DNA of 64,000 nucleotides from Amycolatopsis saalfeldensis (GTDB lineage Bacteria; Actinomycetota; Actinomycetes; Mycobacteriales; Pseudonocardiaceae), in NCBI RefSeq assembly GCF_900110575.1, contig NZ_FOEF01000013.1:186001-250000 (forward strand), read 5' to 3'. A model generated the notes under the pieces. The model was not told the DNA's origin. It did not search any database and saw nothing but the letters and a program-made list of their open reading frames with translations. Numbering within the stretch: the stretch's first letter is position 1; the number at the start of each line of letters is the position of its first letter. A program made the position numbers and the translations under genes. Of this stretch, positions 24,777-33,999 are shown one piece after another.

Positions 24777-26171
24777 TCACCATTGCCGCATCGCCGAAGC
24801 GTGGTCCAGACCAGGCCCCTGCGGCACCCGGGCCATCAGCCCGGCGGGGATCCGCACCGGCGCGATGCCGCGGTAGCCGAGTGAGTCGAGCAGGTCCGGG
24901 CTGCTCAGCGGGTACGCCCGGCCCAGGTCCGTGACCACGGCATAGGTGCCGGCCGGGGCCTGGTCGCTCGGCATCACCTCGACCACCGCCGCCGTCCCCG
25001 GCGGCACGAGCACCTGGTCGGCCAGCGCGACCCCGCCCGGAGTCCGGCCGGGAGTGGTGTTCGCGGGCGGCGGCAGCTCGTCGCCGACGCTCGCACTCGG
25101 GACGGACGCGCCCGGGGCGAACGTCAGGCAGACGCGGTCCGAGCCGGCCGCGAACACCGGCCGGGCCGCGGGCGGGTCTTCGTCGGTGGCCGCCGGGCGG
25201 GCGGCCACCGACGCGCCGCTCACCTCGATCGGGCTCAGCCGTACCGGGAACGGCTCGGCGCCGCCGTAGGCACCGGTCGTCGGCCGGTACGCGCGCTGGA
25301 TCTCGTACTCCAGCGGGGTGATCGGCCGCAGCTGCCCGGTTTCGGCGAGGTAGTACTGGTTCTCCATGGTCAGCAGCTGCCCGGCGAGCAGGTCCGGGCG
25401 GCCGGGCACCGCGTGGGACGGCTTCCCGGCGTCCGGCACCGCGATCGGGGTGAGCGGGGCGCCGACGGGCAGCACGTCGACCACCGCGGCCCCGACCCGC
25501 GTGCGCGGGGCCGAGCCGAGCGCCAGCTCGACCGTGACCGCGTCCGCGGCGGCGATCTTGTGCCGGTGGCCGCCGGCCACCAGGTACTCGTCGCCGGTTT
25601 CCGGGGTCTGCACGAGCAGCGCGCGGTCCCCGAGCGGGGTGCCGCCGGGTGCCTGGTGCCCGACCAGCAACGCCGAGCGGTACGTCGTGGCGCCGGTGAG
25701 GTCGGTGCCCGGCTGGGAGCACAGCGTCCAGCCGTCGCGCAGCACCTGGCCGGGCGCGGGCAGCGCGTCCGGCGCGTCCTGGATGCCGATCCGCGGCCCG
25801 CGGGGGACGCCGATCAGGGAGTTCGCCGAGACCGAGGTCGTCGCCGCGTGGCTGCCGAGGGCGAGCAGCGCGGACGCGTAGTTCGTCACCGGGTCGAGCT
25901 TCCCGTTGAGGTAGACGAATCGCGTGCCGGTCTCCTTCTCGACGATCACCGACTTGCCGTCCTGCCAGCTGTGGTCGCCGCCGGGGGAGAGCAGGCCGTA
26001 CACCCCCGCCGCGGCGAGCCCGATGACGGCGAGCACGACCCCGGCGACGGCGGCGCCCGCGGGCAGCCGGAAGGGTGGCTGTTCGGGGTCGGTCTCCCGG
26101 GTCACCAGCGCGGAAACCGTGCGCTGCAAGAGGAATTGGTGGGCTTGGAGCCGATCGCGCGAGGTCGCCAT
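24777..26171 (-). CDS. eccB: Type VII secretion membrane protein EccB
   Basis: The protein has 464 residues. The start RDRLQAHQFLLQRTVSALV is the typical EccB cytoplasmic helix. One transmembrane segment lies at about 39-61, and the rest is extracytoplasmic with the opening SWQDGKSVIVEKETGTRFV and repeated beta blocks. EccB projects from the membrane complex and contacts mycosin. C148 and C350 may form the periplasmic-side disulfide of the family. The gene starts 2 nt after the eccD stop, so it is translationally linked with eccD. Confidence 0.95.
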   Translation of the reverse strand: MATSRDRLQAHQFLLQRTVSALVTRETDPEQPPFRLPAGAAVAGVVLAVIGLAAAGVYGLLSPGGDHSWQDGKSVIVEKETGTRFVYLNGKLDPVTNYASALLALGSHAATTSVSANSLIGVPRGPRIGIQDAPDALPAPGQVLRDGWTLCSQPGTDLTGATTYRSALLVGHQAPGGTPLGDRALLVQTPETGDEYLVAGGHRHKIAAADAVTVELALGSAPRTRVGAAVVDVLPVGAPLTPIAVPDAGKPSHAVPGRPDLLAGQLLTMENQYYLAETGQLRPITPLEYEIQRAYRPTTGAYGGAEPFPVRLSPIEVSGASVAARPAATDEDPPAARPVFAAGSDRVCLTFAPGASVPSASVGDELPPPANTTPGRTPGGVALADQVLVPPGTAAVVEVMPSDQAPAGTYAVVTDLGRAYPLSSPDLLDSLGYRGIAPVRIPAGLMARVPQGPGLDHASAMRQW

Positions 26172-26172
26172 G

Positions 26173-27549
26173 TCAGCCGCCCAGCCCGCGCAGGTAGCCG
26201 TACAGCCCGAGCACCGCGCACACCACGGGCACCACGGCCAGCACCAGCGCCATCTCGAGCAGCTCGGCGTAACGGCCCCAGCGTGGACTCGAGGGCTGGG
26301 TGCTGCGCCGCAGTCCGATCACGACGATCAAAGTGGACAGTCCGAACAGGACTGGACCGGCCACGGTCAGCGGACCGGCGGCGAGCAGGGGGCCGAGTGC
26401 CAGCGCCGTCGCCCCGGATCCGGCGGCGAGCAGCCAGGCGACCCGTTGGGCGAGCACGGGGTGCAGCCGCGCGCGCAGGGTGAAGCCCACGGTGAGCAGG
26501 ATGGCCAGTACCAGCGCGGAGGTGCCGCCGTCGCGGACCAGCAGGACCAGCGATGGCACGGCCGCGATGACCGCGCCGCACACCAGCCCGGTGAGCAGGC
26601 CGTCCGCGCGGACGACGGTGGCGTACACCGCGGCGCGCGAAGGCATCGGCTCGTCGCGGAGCAGGTCGGCGGTGCCACGCGGGAGCACCGGGATCGGCAT
26701 CCGCGCGGCCCGGATCGACAGGGGCGCGAGCAGCGGCGAGAAGGCGAGCGCGCTCCCCGCGATGACCGCCGCGGCGCCGGTGGTGCCGAACGTGTCCATC
26801 GTCGCGAGCCAGCCGCCGAGCACGGCCAGCAGCCCGCTGGTCGAGCCGGCGATGAACAACGCCGGCCGGTCGACGACGCCGAGCAGGCCGAGCACGGCGG
26901 CCAGCAGCAGCGCCGCCCCGGCCGCGATCAGCTGCGGCGCGCCGAGCCCGGTCAACGGCCGGTCACCGGCGAACAGCAGGCCGCCGCCGGCGAACGCGAA
27001 GGGCAGCGCTGCCGCGGCGAGCACCGACCCGGCGCCGGCGTCTCCCATGGCCCTGGCCAGCGCCGTTCCCGCGATCAGCAACAGCAGCGCGGCGCCGAGC
27101 GCCCACGCGGCGGGCCCGGGCCACGGCGGTCCGGCGAACGCCACCGCGACCAGCGCCAGCAGCGCGCCGACGGCGCCCGCCACGAGCCCGGCCCGCCGGG
27201 TGTGCCGCGGGTCCCACGCGCTGCTGGCGCGTTCGGCGCCGGCGGCGATCGCGGCGACGAGGTCGTCGTACTCCAGCTCGGGCCACTCGGTGCGGGCCGG
27301 GACGAGGTTGAGCACCTCGCCGTCGAGCACCCGGTGGGTGGCCAGCGTGCTCGCGCCGCCGAGCACGGTGCCGTCGGGGCGGCGGAGCACCCAGCCGCCG
27401 TTCGGCACGCCTTGGTCGGCCAGGTGTTCCCCGGCGTGCTGGAGCAGGCCGGGCAGCAGTTCGGCGATCGGGGACCGTTCGGGCAGGGTCAGATCGACGC
27501 GGCGGGCCGGGGCCGCCACGGTGACCCGGACTAGGCCGATGGTGGGCAT
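26173..27549 (-). CDS. eccD: Type VII secretion channel-like membrane protein EccD
   Basis: The protein has 458 residues. Residues 1-85 form a ubiquitin-like YukD domain (VTVAAPARRVDLTLPE and then DGTVLGGASTL). From about residue 118 to the end there are about eleven hydrophobic helices. This is the EccD architecture: paired copies form the membrane vestibule of the ESX core. It is the first gene of the eccD-eccB - strand unit and is divergent from the pseudokinase gene at 27692. GGAAG precedes the start. Confidence 0.95.
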   Translation of the reverse strand: MPTIGLVRVTVAAPARRVDLTLPERSPIAELLPGLLQHAGEHLADQGVPNGGWVLRRPDGTVLGGASTLATHRVLDGEVLNLVPARTEWPELEYDDLVAAIAAGAERASSAWDPRHTRRAGLVAGAVGALLALVAVAFAGPPWPGPAAWALGAALLLLIAGTALARAMGDAGAGSVLAAAALPFAFAGGGLLFAGDRPLTGLGAPQLIAAGAALLLAAVLGLLGVVDRPALFIAGSTSGLLAVLGGWLATMDTFGTTGAAAVIAGSALAFSPLLAPLSIRAARMPIPVLPRGTADLLRDEPMPSRAAVYATVVRADGLLTGLVCGAVIAAVPSLVLLVRDGGTSALVLAILLTVGFTLRARLHPVLAQRVAWLLAAGSGATALALGPLLAAGPLTVAGPVLFGLSTLIVVIGLRRSTQPSSPRWGRYAELLEMALVLAVVPVVCAVLGLYGYLRGLGG

Positions 27550-27691
27550 GCGGGTCTTCCTTTCGCAAGGGGCGCCGCGGCGGCAGCAACCTGCCGGGAC
27601 GAGCGCGGGTGGCTCGGACCTCTCCTACGATGGGGGCACGGCGCCGGTGGTGGAACGGGGTCGGCAGCTAGCGGACACGGAGGTCAGGCGT

Positions 27692-30655
27692 GTGGGGCGA
27701 CTCGGCGGCGTGCGGCGAGCGGACGGGGCGGTGACCGCGGTGGCGACAACCTTGCCCGGCGGCGACTGGGCCCTGGTCGGCCCCGGCCCGATCGCGACCA
27801 CGTACGCGGGCCTCGACCACGGCGTCCCGGTGGCGCTGAAGGTGTTCCCGTCCCGATTCGACCGGGTGACGCTGTCCGCGGTGGAGCGCGAACGAACCCG
27901 CCTGCGCGGCGTCCCGTCGGTGCTGCCGGTGGACGCCGTAGAACAGTTGCCCGACGGCCGGCACGTGCTGCGGATGGAACTGTGCGCCCAGTCGCTGGCG
28001 ACGCTCCTGCCCCGCGTCGGCCAGCTCACCCCGTCCGACACCGTGGTGCTGGGCCACGCACTGGCAACGGCCCTCGCCGGCGCCCACGCAGCCGGCGTCG
28101 TCCACGGCGGCGTGACCCCCTCGAACGTCCTGTTCCGAACCTCGGGCCAACCGGTCCTGTCGGACTTCGGCGTCGCCCTCCGCCTCGCCTTCCCCCGCGA
28201 CCCGGTGCAGGTGCTGGACTACCTAGCACCGGAAACACTCCGCACGGAAACCCTCGACGAGCGCACGGATTTGTACGGCCTGGGCGCCCTCCTGCACGTC
28301 GCCCTCACCGGCCGCCACCCCCTGCCAGGCCAACTCGGTGAGCCAGTGGGTGAACGCGTGCTCCGCGTCCTGCGCACTCCCGTCCCCGCCATCCACCAAC
28401 CCGGCGTGCCGACGGAACTGTCCACAGTGGTCGGACGCCTACTGGCCCCGGACCCGGCCCACCGACCTGCCAGCGCGGCCTGGGTGGTGGACCAACTGTC
28501 AGCGATGATTCCGCGGTTGGCTGTGCCTGCGCCTGGCTACGTGCCTGCGCCTGTTTATGCGCCTGCGTCTGGCTCCGAGCCTGCGCCTGGCTACGTGCCT
28601 GCGCCTGTTTATGCGCCTGCGTCTGGCTCCGAGCCTGCGCCTGTTTATGCGCCTGCGTCTGGCTCCGAGCCTGCGTCTGGCTCCGAGCCTGCGTCTGGCT
28701 CCGAGCCTGCGTCTGGCTCCGAGCCTGCGCCTGGCTCTGCGCCTGCTTCCGCTGCTGCGCCTGGCTCCGCGTCTGGCCTCGCGCCCGCTTCCGCTGCTGC
28801 GCCTGGCTCCGCGCCTGCCCCTGCACCCCCGCTTAGCCTCGCGCCCGCTCCCGCTGCTGGGCCTGGCCTCGCGCCTGCTCCTGTGCCCGTTTATGCGCCC
28901 GCTCCTGGCCCTGCCCCCATTTATCCACCAGCTCCTGCCCAGGCTGCCGCCGCTCCTGGGCCAGTGCCCGCTCCTGGTCCTGCCCCTGCACCCAGTTCCG
29001 CCCCGGAGCCCGGGCCCGGCGTTGCTGCCGCTCCGGTCCCTGCGGCCGGTTCCGCACCGGAGCCCAAGCCTGGGGCTGGTTTCGTACCGGCGTCTGTGTC
29101 TGGTGCTGCCCCGGTCCCTGCGGCTAGTTCCGTACCGGAGCCCGAGCCTGGCTCTGCCCCGGTGCCTGGGGCCGGTCCGGTACCGGCGTCTGCGCCTGGC
29201 TCTGCCCCGCTCCCTGCGGCTGGTTCCGTACCGGAGCCCGAGCCTGGCGCTGGCCCGGTGCCTGGGGCTGGTTTCGTGCCGGCGTCTGTGTCTGGCGCTG
29301 CTCCGGTCCCTGCGGCTGGTTTCGTGCCTGGTTCTAGTGCTGCTGCTGCCCTGATCTCTGCGGCTGGTTCCGTACCGGAGGCCGATCCTGGCGAGGCCGC
29401 TGTCCCTGCGGCCAGTCCCGCGCCTGTACCCGGCGCTGCTGCCGGTCCGGTCCCTGCGGCCGGTTCAGTACCGGCGTCCGTGCCTGGCGTTGCCCCGGTC
29501 TCTGGTTCTGGTGCTGCTGAGGCTCCGGTCCCTGGCGCTGGTTCCGGGTCGGTGTCCGGTTTTGGTGCTGTGTCGGTTCCTGGCCCTGGTTCCGTAGGCG
29601 AGACCCAGTCTGGCGCGGCCGCGGGCCCCGTGCCTGTGTCCGGAGCTGCTGCCGGTCCGGTTCCTGGCCCTGGTTCCGTACCGGAGCCTGCGCCTGGCGC
29701 GGCCCCCGCGGCTGGTCCTGCGCCTGCGCCCGGTGCTGGTCCCGCGCCCGTTCATGCGCCGTTCCCGCACGGTGGTGCGGGCGCGGTGCCCGGGTCCGAT
29801 GTTGCGCCGGACACCGCGACCGCGTCCGCTGCTGAGGGAGGGGCTTCTCGCGGGGCCGTCGCTGGGGCTGGGGCAGGCAGCTCGCCCGCTGGAGTACCAG
29901 GCTCTGGTGGTGGGGCCGCGGTCTGGGGCGGTGGTTCTCTTGCACCGAGCGGGCCGGGCGGGGCGAGTGGCTATTCGGAGCCTCACCACCCCAGCGCGCC
30001 GGTTCCCGGGGTGCCGGATCTTCAACCGGCCGCGCCGGACGGGGCCGGGGCGTCGGTTGTGGGTGAGCCGGGGGCGTGGGAAGGCGAGTTCGACGATTTC
30101 GGCGCGCCGGAAGGACCCGTGGCGGAGGGGTTTGACGAATCGGCGCCGGTTGAGTTGCCGGCTTCGGTTGTTGCGGAGTTGCCGTCCGGGCCGGGTTTGC
30201 CTGGGGGGTCGACGGTTGCGGAGCCGGCGGAGCGGAAGCGGCGGGTGCGCTGGGATGTGGTCGTCGGCGGGCTGGTCGCGGTGTGCGTGGTCGCGGCCGG
30301 GCTGGTGCTGCTGCTCGGTGGTGGATCGGACGACCTCACCACGGTGGCGCGGACCCCGCCGCCCGCGCCGCCGTCCGGCGCGCCCACCGCGGTCACCCTG
30401 GAGCTGGCCGAGCCCGCCGACCACGGCAACCAGGTCACGCTCAGCTGGAGCAGCAGTTCCGACAGCGTCGACTACGCGGTGATCGTCGCGCCCGAGGGCG
30501 AGCCGAACCGCGCGATCCTCGCCCAGCGGCTGCACACGCTCACCGTTCAGGTCGACCCACTGCGCCGGTACTGCTTCGAGGTGCAGGCCACCGACAGCCA
30601 GAGCGTCTACAAGAGCGCGCCCCAATCGATCCGCGGCGCGACCTGCCACCGTTAG
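27692..30655 (+). CDS. Membrane-anchored serine/threonine pseudokinase with long Pro/Ala/Ser linker and FN3-like ectodomain
   Basis: The protein has 987 residues. The kinase-like domain spans about 20-270. It keeps the ATP-binding K50 (VALKVF), D158 of SDFGVAL and LAPETL, but the catalytic loop HRDxKPxN reads HGGVTPSN (138-145), losing the catalytic Asp (G140) and the Lys (T142). It should therefore be inactive. Residues 275-690 are a low-complexity PAP/GSE repeat. A transmembrane helix lies at about 852-878, then a FN3-like domain outside the cell. GTG 27692 is chosen because GGAGG lies 8 nt upstream. Divergent from eccD, it probably regulates or scaffolds the secretion complex. Confidence 0.85.
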   Translation: MGRLGGVRRADGAVTAVATTLPGGDWALVGPGPIATTYAGLDHGVPVALKVFPSRFDRVTLSAVERERTRLRGVPSVLPVDAVEQLPDGRHVLRMELCAQSLATLLPRVGQLTPSDTVVLGHALATALAGAHAAGVVHGGVTPSNVLFRTSGQPVLSDFGVALRLAFPRDPVQVLDYLAPETLRTETLDERTDLYGLGALLHVALTGRHPLPGQLGEPVGERVLRVLRTPVPAIHQPGVPTELSTVVGRLLAPDPAHRPASAAWVVDQLSAMIPRLAVPAPGYVPAPVYAPASGSEPAPGYVPAPVYAPASGSEPAPVYAPASGSEPASGSEPASGSEPASGSEPAPGSAPASAAAPGSASGLAPASAAAPGSAPAPAPPLSLAPAPAAGPGLAPAPVPVYAPAPGPAPIYPPAPAQAAAAPGPVPAPGPAPAPSSAPEPGPGVAAAPVPAAGSAPEPKPGAGFVPASVSGAAPVPAASSVPEPEPGSAPVPGAGPVPASAPGSAPLPAAGSVPEPEPGAGPVPGAGFVPASVSGAAPVPAAGFVPGSSAAAALISAAGSVPEADPGEAAVPAASPAPVPGAAAGPVPAAGSVPASVPGVAPVSGSGAAEAPVPGAGSGSVSGFGAVSVPGPGSVGETQSGAAAGPVPVSGAAAGPVPGPGSVPEPAPGAAPAAGPAPAPGAGPAPVHAPFPHGGAGAVPGSDVAPDTATASAAEGGASRGAVAGAGAGSSPAGVPGSGGGAAVWGGGSLAPSGPGGASGYSEPHHPSAPVPGVPDLQPAAPDGAGASVVGEPGAWEGEFDDFGAPEGPVAEGFDESAPVELPASVVAELPSGPGLPGGSTVAEPAERKRRVRWDVVVGGLVAVCVVAAGLVLLLGGGSDDLTTVARTPPPAPPSGAPTAVTLELAEPADHGNQVTLSWSSSSDSVDYAVIVAPEGEPNRAILAQRLHTLTVQVDPLRRYCFEVQATDSQSVYKSAPQSIRGATCHR
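28519..29760. repeat. Low-complexity Pro/Ala/Ser/Val repeat tract inside the pseudokinase gene
   Basis: The tract begins with tight repeats of 18 to 48 bp (units such as GCGCCTGCGTCTGGCTCC, encoding APASGSEP and APVYAPASG) and decays into looser PVPAAGSVPEPEPG-like units. Codons are unusual for this genome: CCT, TCT, GCT and GTT are common, giving many T third positions. Expansion and contraction in whole codons is likely. Confidence 0.85.
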
Positions 30656-30669
30656 GGAGTCCACTGTGG

Positions 30670-31443
30670 TCAGCCGGGCGGGGCGTCGGCGATCGCGTTG
30701 AGGGCCGTCACCACGGTGCGCTCCTCGTGGGCGAAGTGAGCGTCCAGCTCGGCGGCCAGACGGTCCAGCTCGGCGACGTCGACGGCCGCCCGCAGCTCCC
30801 GCTGGATACGGGCCACGGTGGTGTGTTGCGCCGTGAGCTCGGCCAGTTCCGCTGCGAGGGCCGGGAAACGCTCGGCGAGCATCGGGAAGGTGGCGGCGTC
30901 CTCGCCACCGTGGTGGCGGGCCAGCGCGGTGCAGAAGCCGGCGCAATGCGCGCGCAGGTCCGGTGGCGAAAGCCTCACCGCACCGTCGATGGCCTGTGCG
31001 CGCAGGGAATTCAGCTCGTCACGCAGCCAGCGGTGGACCTCGACGAGCCAGTCGCCCATGCCCTTCACCCGGTCGAGCCGGTGGAGGACGACCACGGGAA
31101 TCACGCGGGTGGCCTTCGCCTGGTATTCGGCGTACCCGGGCGCGGCCTCGACGACACGCGCGAAGAGGTTGTCGCGTTCCGGAGCCGGTGGGATGCCCGC
31201 GTACGCGTCGTACGTGGTGTCGCCGGTTTCGACCGTGACACGCGGATTGCTGCGAATGTTGTGGAACCAATCCGGGTTCCGCGCCGCTCCGGCAGCGGAC
31301 GCGACGACCACGCCAGTGCCGTCGAATTCGAGATAGCCGAGCAGACTTTCCCGGCGTAGCCCCGTTTTCGCGCCAGTGGTGGTCAGTACGGCCAGGCCCG
31401 GCATCCGCTCGGGATGCTCGCGAAAAGTGGTGATGAGATCCAT
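30670..31443 (-). CDS. Fusion of deazaflavin-dependent nitroreductase-like domain and hemerythrin-like domain
   Basis: The protein has 257 residues. Residues 1-125 match the DUF385/Ddn F420-dependent family (LTTTGAKTGLRRESLLGYLE, DWFHNIRSNPRVTVE). Residues 135-255 form a four-helix HHE domain with metal-ligand histidines and acids (RHHGGEDAATFP, AQHTTVARIQ, HFAHEERTVV). The first half should bind deazaflavin F420 and the second a di-iron site for O2 or another small ligand. ATG 31443 is chosen because the Ddn-like domain starts at once and an upstream in-frame start adds only unrelated Pro-rich residues. The gene stands alone between the secretion region and hypF. Confidence 0.88.
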   Translation of the reverse strand: MDLITTFREHPERMPGLAVLTTTGAKTGLRRESLLGYLEFDGTGVVVASAAGAARNPDWFHNIRSNPRVTVETGDTTYDAYAGIPPAPERDNLFARVVEAAPGYAEYQAKATRVIPVVVLHRLDRVKGMGDWLVEVHRWLRDELNSLRAQAIDGAVRLSPPDLRAHCAGFCTALARHHGGEDAATFPMLAERFPALAAELAELTAQHTTVARIQRELRAAVDVAELDRLAAELDAHFAHEERTVVTALNAIADAPPG

Positions 31444-31722
31444 ATGTTTCTTCCCTACATGGAGGAGAGCGCGCTGAAACCCGGGAAACCCTTGGGGTGA
31501 CAACGATTGCGGGAAAATCCGGGAATCCGGACTCCGTGGTGGCTGAGTAGCCGGTACCTCCATGCGTAGGCCCATCCGGGGCGCGCGACGAAATTAGCAC
31601 GGAATCCGGAAGACGGGCAAGGCGCATCGCCTCGGCGGTGAGGGTCGATCGAACGGACCCGTGGTGTCGCACGTTTGTGCCGGCCGCTTCCCCTCTGGGC
31701 CGCCGGGGCGCAGACTGGGCTG

Positions 31723-33999
31723 ATGGACCGGCGGGTGCGGGTCGCGGTGCGGGTGGGCGGGGTGGTGCAGGGGGTGGGGTTCCGGCCCTTCGCCCACGGG
31801 CTCGCGCGGCGGCTGCGGCTGTCCGGCTTCGTCGGCAACGACGCGGCCGGGGTGTTCGCCGAGGTGGAGGGGCCCTCGGCGGACGTCGACGCGTTCGTCC
31901 TCGCGCTGCGGGAAGAGGCGCCACCACTGGCGGTGGTCGACGACGTGCGGGTGACCCCGATGGCGGTGGCCGACGATGTGCAGCCGGTCTTCAGCATCGT
32001 CGACAGCCCGGCCGGCGGGCAGGTCTCAACGCTCGTCTCCGCGGACAGCGCGACCTGCGCCGACTGCCTCGCCGAGCTGCGCGATCCCGGCGATCGACGG
32101 TACCGGTACCCGTTCATCAACTGCACGAACTGCGGGCCCCGCTTCACGATTGTGCGCGGCGTGCCGTACGACCGGCCGTTCACGACCATGGCCGGCTTCC
32201 CGATGTGCGCCGGCTGCCGACGGGAGTACGAGGACCCCGGCGACCGGCGGTTCCATGCACAGCCGGTGTGCTGCCCCGTCTGCGGGCCGAAGCTGTGGTT
32301 CCACGAAGAGCGACGAGAACCGGACGGGACAACCCCACTTAAGTCCACAGTGGACGCGCTGCGGGCGGGCGCGGTAGTGGCGATCAAGGGACTGGGCGGA
32401 TACCACCTTGCTGTAGACGCGGAAAGCGAAAGTGCCGTCGCCGCCTTGCGCGGGCGGAAGCACCGGGAGGACAAACCGTTTGCGATCATGGTCCCCGATC
32501 TCGCGGCCGCCCGGAAGGTCGTGGCGCCGGGCGAAATCGGCGAACGGCTCCTGACCAGCCGCCGTAGCCCGATCGTGTTACTCCCGCGCGTCGCGAATGG
32601 TCCCCTCGCGACCGCCGTCGCGCCTCGGAACAGAAAAATCGGCGTGCTGCTGCCCTACACCCCGCTGCACCACCTGCTGCTCGGCGACTTCGGCGGCTCG
32701 ATCGTGCTGACCAGCGCGAACGTCTCCGACGAGCCCATCGTCTACCGCGACGAGGACGCTCTGAACCGCCTCAAAACCATCGCCGACGCCTTCCTCACCC
32801 ACGACCGCGCCATCCACACCCGCACCGACGACTCCGTGGTCCGCCCCGTCCGCGGGCGCGTGCAGCTGCAGCGCCGCTCGCGGGGGTACGCGCCCGAGCC
32901 CGTCACGCTCCACCGGAAAGTCCCGCGGCACGTGCTGGGCTGCGGCGCCGAGCTGAAGAACACCTTCTGCCTGGCGAAAGACGACCACGCGTTCGTCTCG
33001 CACCACATCGGCGACCTCGAGAACTACGAGACGCTCAAGTCCTACACCGAGGGCATCCGGCATTGGCGGGAGCTGTTCGACGTCACCCCGGCCGTCGTCG
33101 CGCACGACCTGCATCCCGAGTACCTGTCCACGAAGTACGCGCTCGACCTCGAAGGCGTCGAGCACGTCGGCGTCCAGCACCACCACGCGCACATCGCCTC
33201 GTGCCTGGCCGACAACGGCGAGGACGGCCCGGTCCTCGGCGTCGCCTTCGACGGCACCGGTTACGGCACCGACGGCACGATCTGGGGCGGCGAGTTCCTG
33301 CTCGCGGACCTGGCCGGGTTCGAGCGCGTCGGCCACCTCCAGACCGTGCCGATGCCGGGTGGCGCCGCGGCCGTCCGCGAGCCGTGGCGCATGGCGGCGG
33401 CCCACCTCGACGCCGCCGGAATCACAGCGGAAGACCTCAAAACCAGGCACGAGGAACACTGGGACGACGTCGTCAAAATGGCCCGCAGCGGACTGAACTC
33501 ACCGTTGACCTCCAGCGCAGGCAGGCTTTTCGACGCCGTCGCCGCACTGCTCGGCGTGCGCGACTGCGTGAACTACGAGGGCCAGGCCGCCGTGGAGCTG
33601 GAGCAGCTGGCCGACCCCGAAGAACGCGGCACCTACCCCGTGAGCATCGACCGAAACCAAGTGTCCACAGTAGACATAATCCGCGCCGTCGCAGAGGACC
33701 AGCAGAACAAAACCCCGGGACCGATCATCGCCGCAAGATTCCACAACAGCATCGCCGACGTCGTCGCCCGCGTCTGTGAGCAACTCCGAACAGCCGAAAC
33801 CGTAGCCCTCTCCGGCGGCGTCTTCCAAAACGCCCTGCTCCTCGACCGAACGATAGATTCCCTGCACCACAAGGGTTTCCGAGTGATCACCCACTCCCGA
33901 GTGCCGGCGAACGACGGCGGGATCAGCTTAGGGCAGGTCGCAGTGGCAGCCGCGCGCGAAGCCACGAGTACCACGAGTCCAGCCCGTCACCGCGGGTAG
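31723..33999 (+). CDS. hypF: Hydrogenase maturation carbamoyltransferase HypF
   Basis: The protein has 758 residues. An N-terminal acylphosphatase domain (VGGVVQGVGFRPFAHGLARR) is followed by two zinc fingers (CADC with NCTNC; CAGC with CCPVC). A YrdC-like domain (about 210-390) then leads to a Kae1-like carbamoyltransferase domain with HHHAHIASCL and DGTGYGTDG. HypF makes the thiocarbamate on HypE that becomes the CN ligands of the NiFe site. ATG 31723 begins directly at the acylphosphatase domain. The gene runs against the hydrogenase operon and its last 77 nt overlap the end of hypB. It contains one TTA codon (32578-32580). Confidence 0.97.
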   Translation: MDRRVRVAVRVGGVVQGVGFRPFAHGLARRLRLSGFVGNDAAGVFAEVEGPSADVDAFVLALREEAPPLAVVDDVRVTPMAVADDVQPVFSIVDSPAGGQVSTLVSADSATCADCLAELRDPGDRRYRYPFINCTNCGPRFTIVRGVPYDRPFTTMAGFPMCAGCRREYEDPGDRRFHAQPVCCPVCGPKLWFHEERREPDGTTPLKSTVDALRAGAVVAIKGLGGYHLAVDAESESAVAALRGRKHREDKPFAIMVPDLAAARKVVAPGEIGERLLTSRRSPIVLLPRVANGPLATAVAPRNRKIGVLLPYTPLHHLLLGDFGGSIVLTSANVSDEPIVYRDEDALNRLKTIADAFLTHDRAIHTRTDDSVVRPVRGRVQLQRRSRGYAPEPVTLHRKVPRHVLGCGAELKNTFCLAKDDHAFVSHHIGDLENYETLKSYTEGIRHWRELFDVTPAVVAHDLHPEYLSTKYALDLEGVEHVGVQHHHAHIASCLADNGEDGPVLGVAFDGTGYGTDGTIWGGEFLLADLAGFERVGHLQTVPMPGGAAAVREPWRMAAAHLDAAGITAEDLKTRHEEHWDDVVKMARSGLNSPLTSSAGRLFDAVAALLGVRDCVNYEGQAAVELEQLADPEERGTYPVSIDRNQVSTVDIIRAVAEDQQNKTPGPIIAARFHNSIADVVARVCEQLRTAETVALSGGVFQNALLLDRTIDSLHHKGFRVITHSRVPANDGGISLGQVAVAAAREATSTTSPARHRG
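32343..32355. repeat. Perfect copy of a recurrent 13-bp palindrome GTCCACAGTGGAC
   Basis: This is one exact instance of a motif GTCCAC-W-GTGGAC that recurs across the window, mostly within coding regions as Ser-Thr-Val or Ser-Thr-Met codons using the otherwise rare ACA. Other near or full copies are at 3469, 7912, 11568, 12022, 14819, 21228, 22055, 28420, 30659, 33663, 43366, 58907 and 59764. Confidence 0.6.

Noticed and set aside
26300..27691. N-terminal 460 codons of an open frame continuous with the pseudokinase
   Set aside because: That stretch is antisense to eccD, and the GTG at 27692 has a good ribosome site and begins the kinase-like domain.
28519..29760. Possible CRISPR array
   Set aside because: The repeats are contiguous, coding and in frame with the kinase gene, with no unique spacers.
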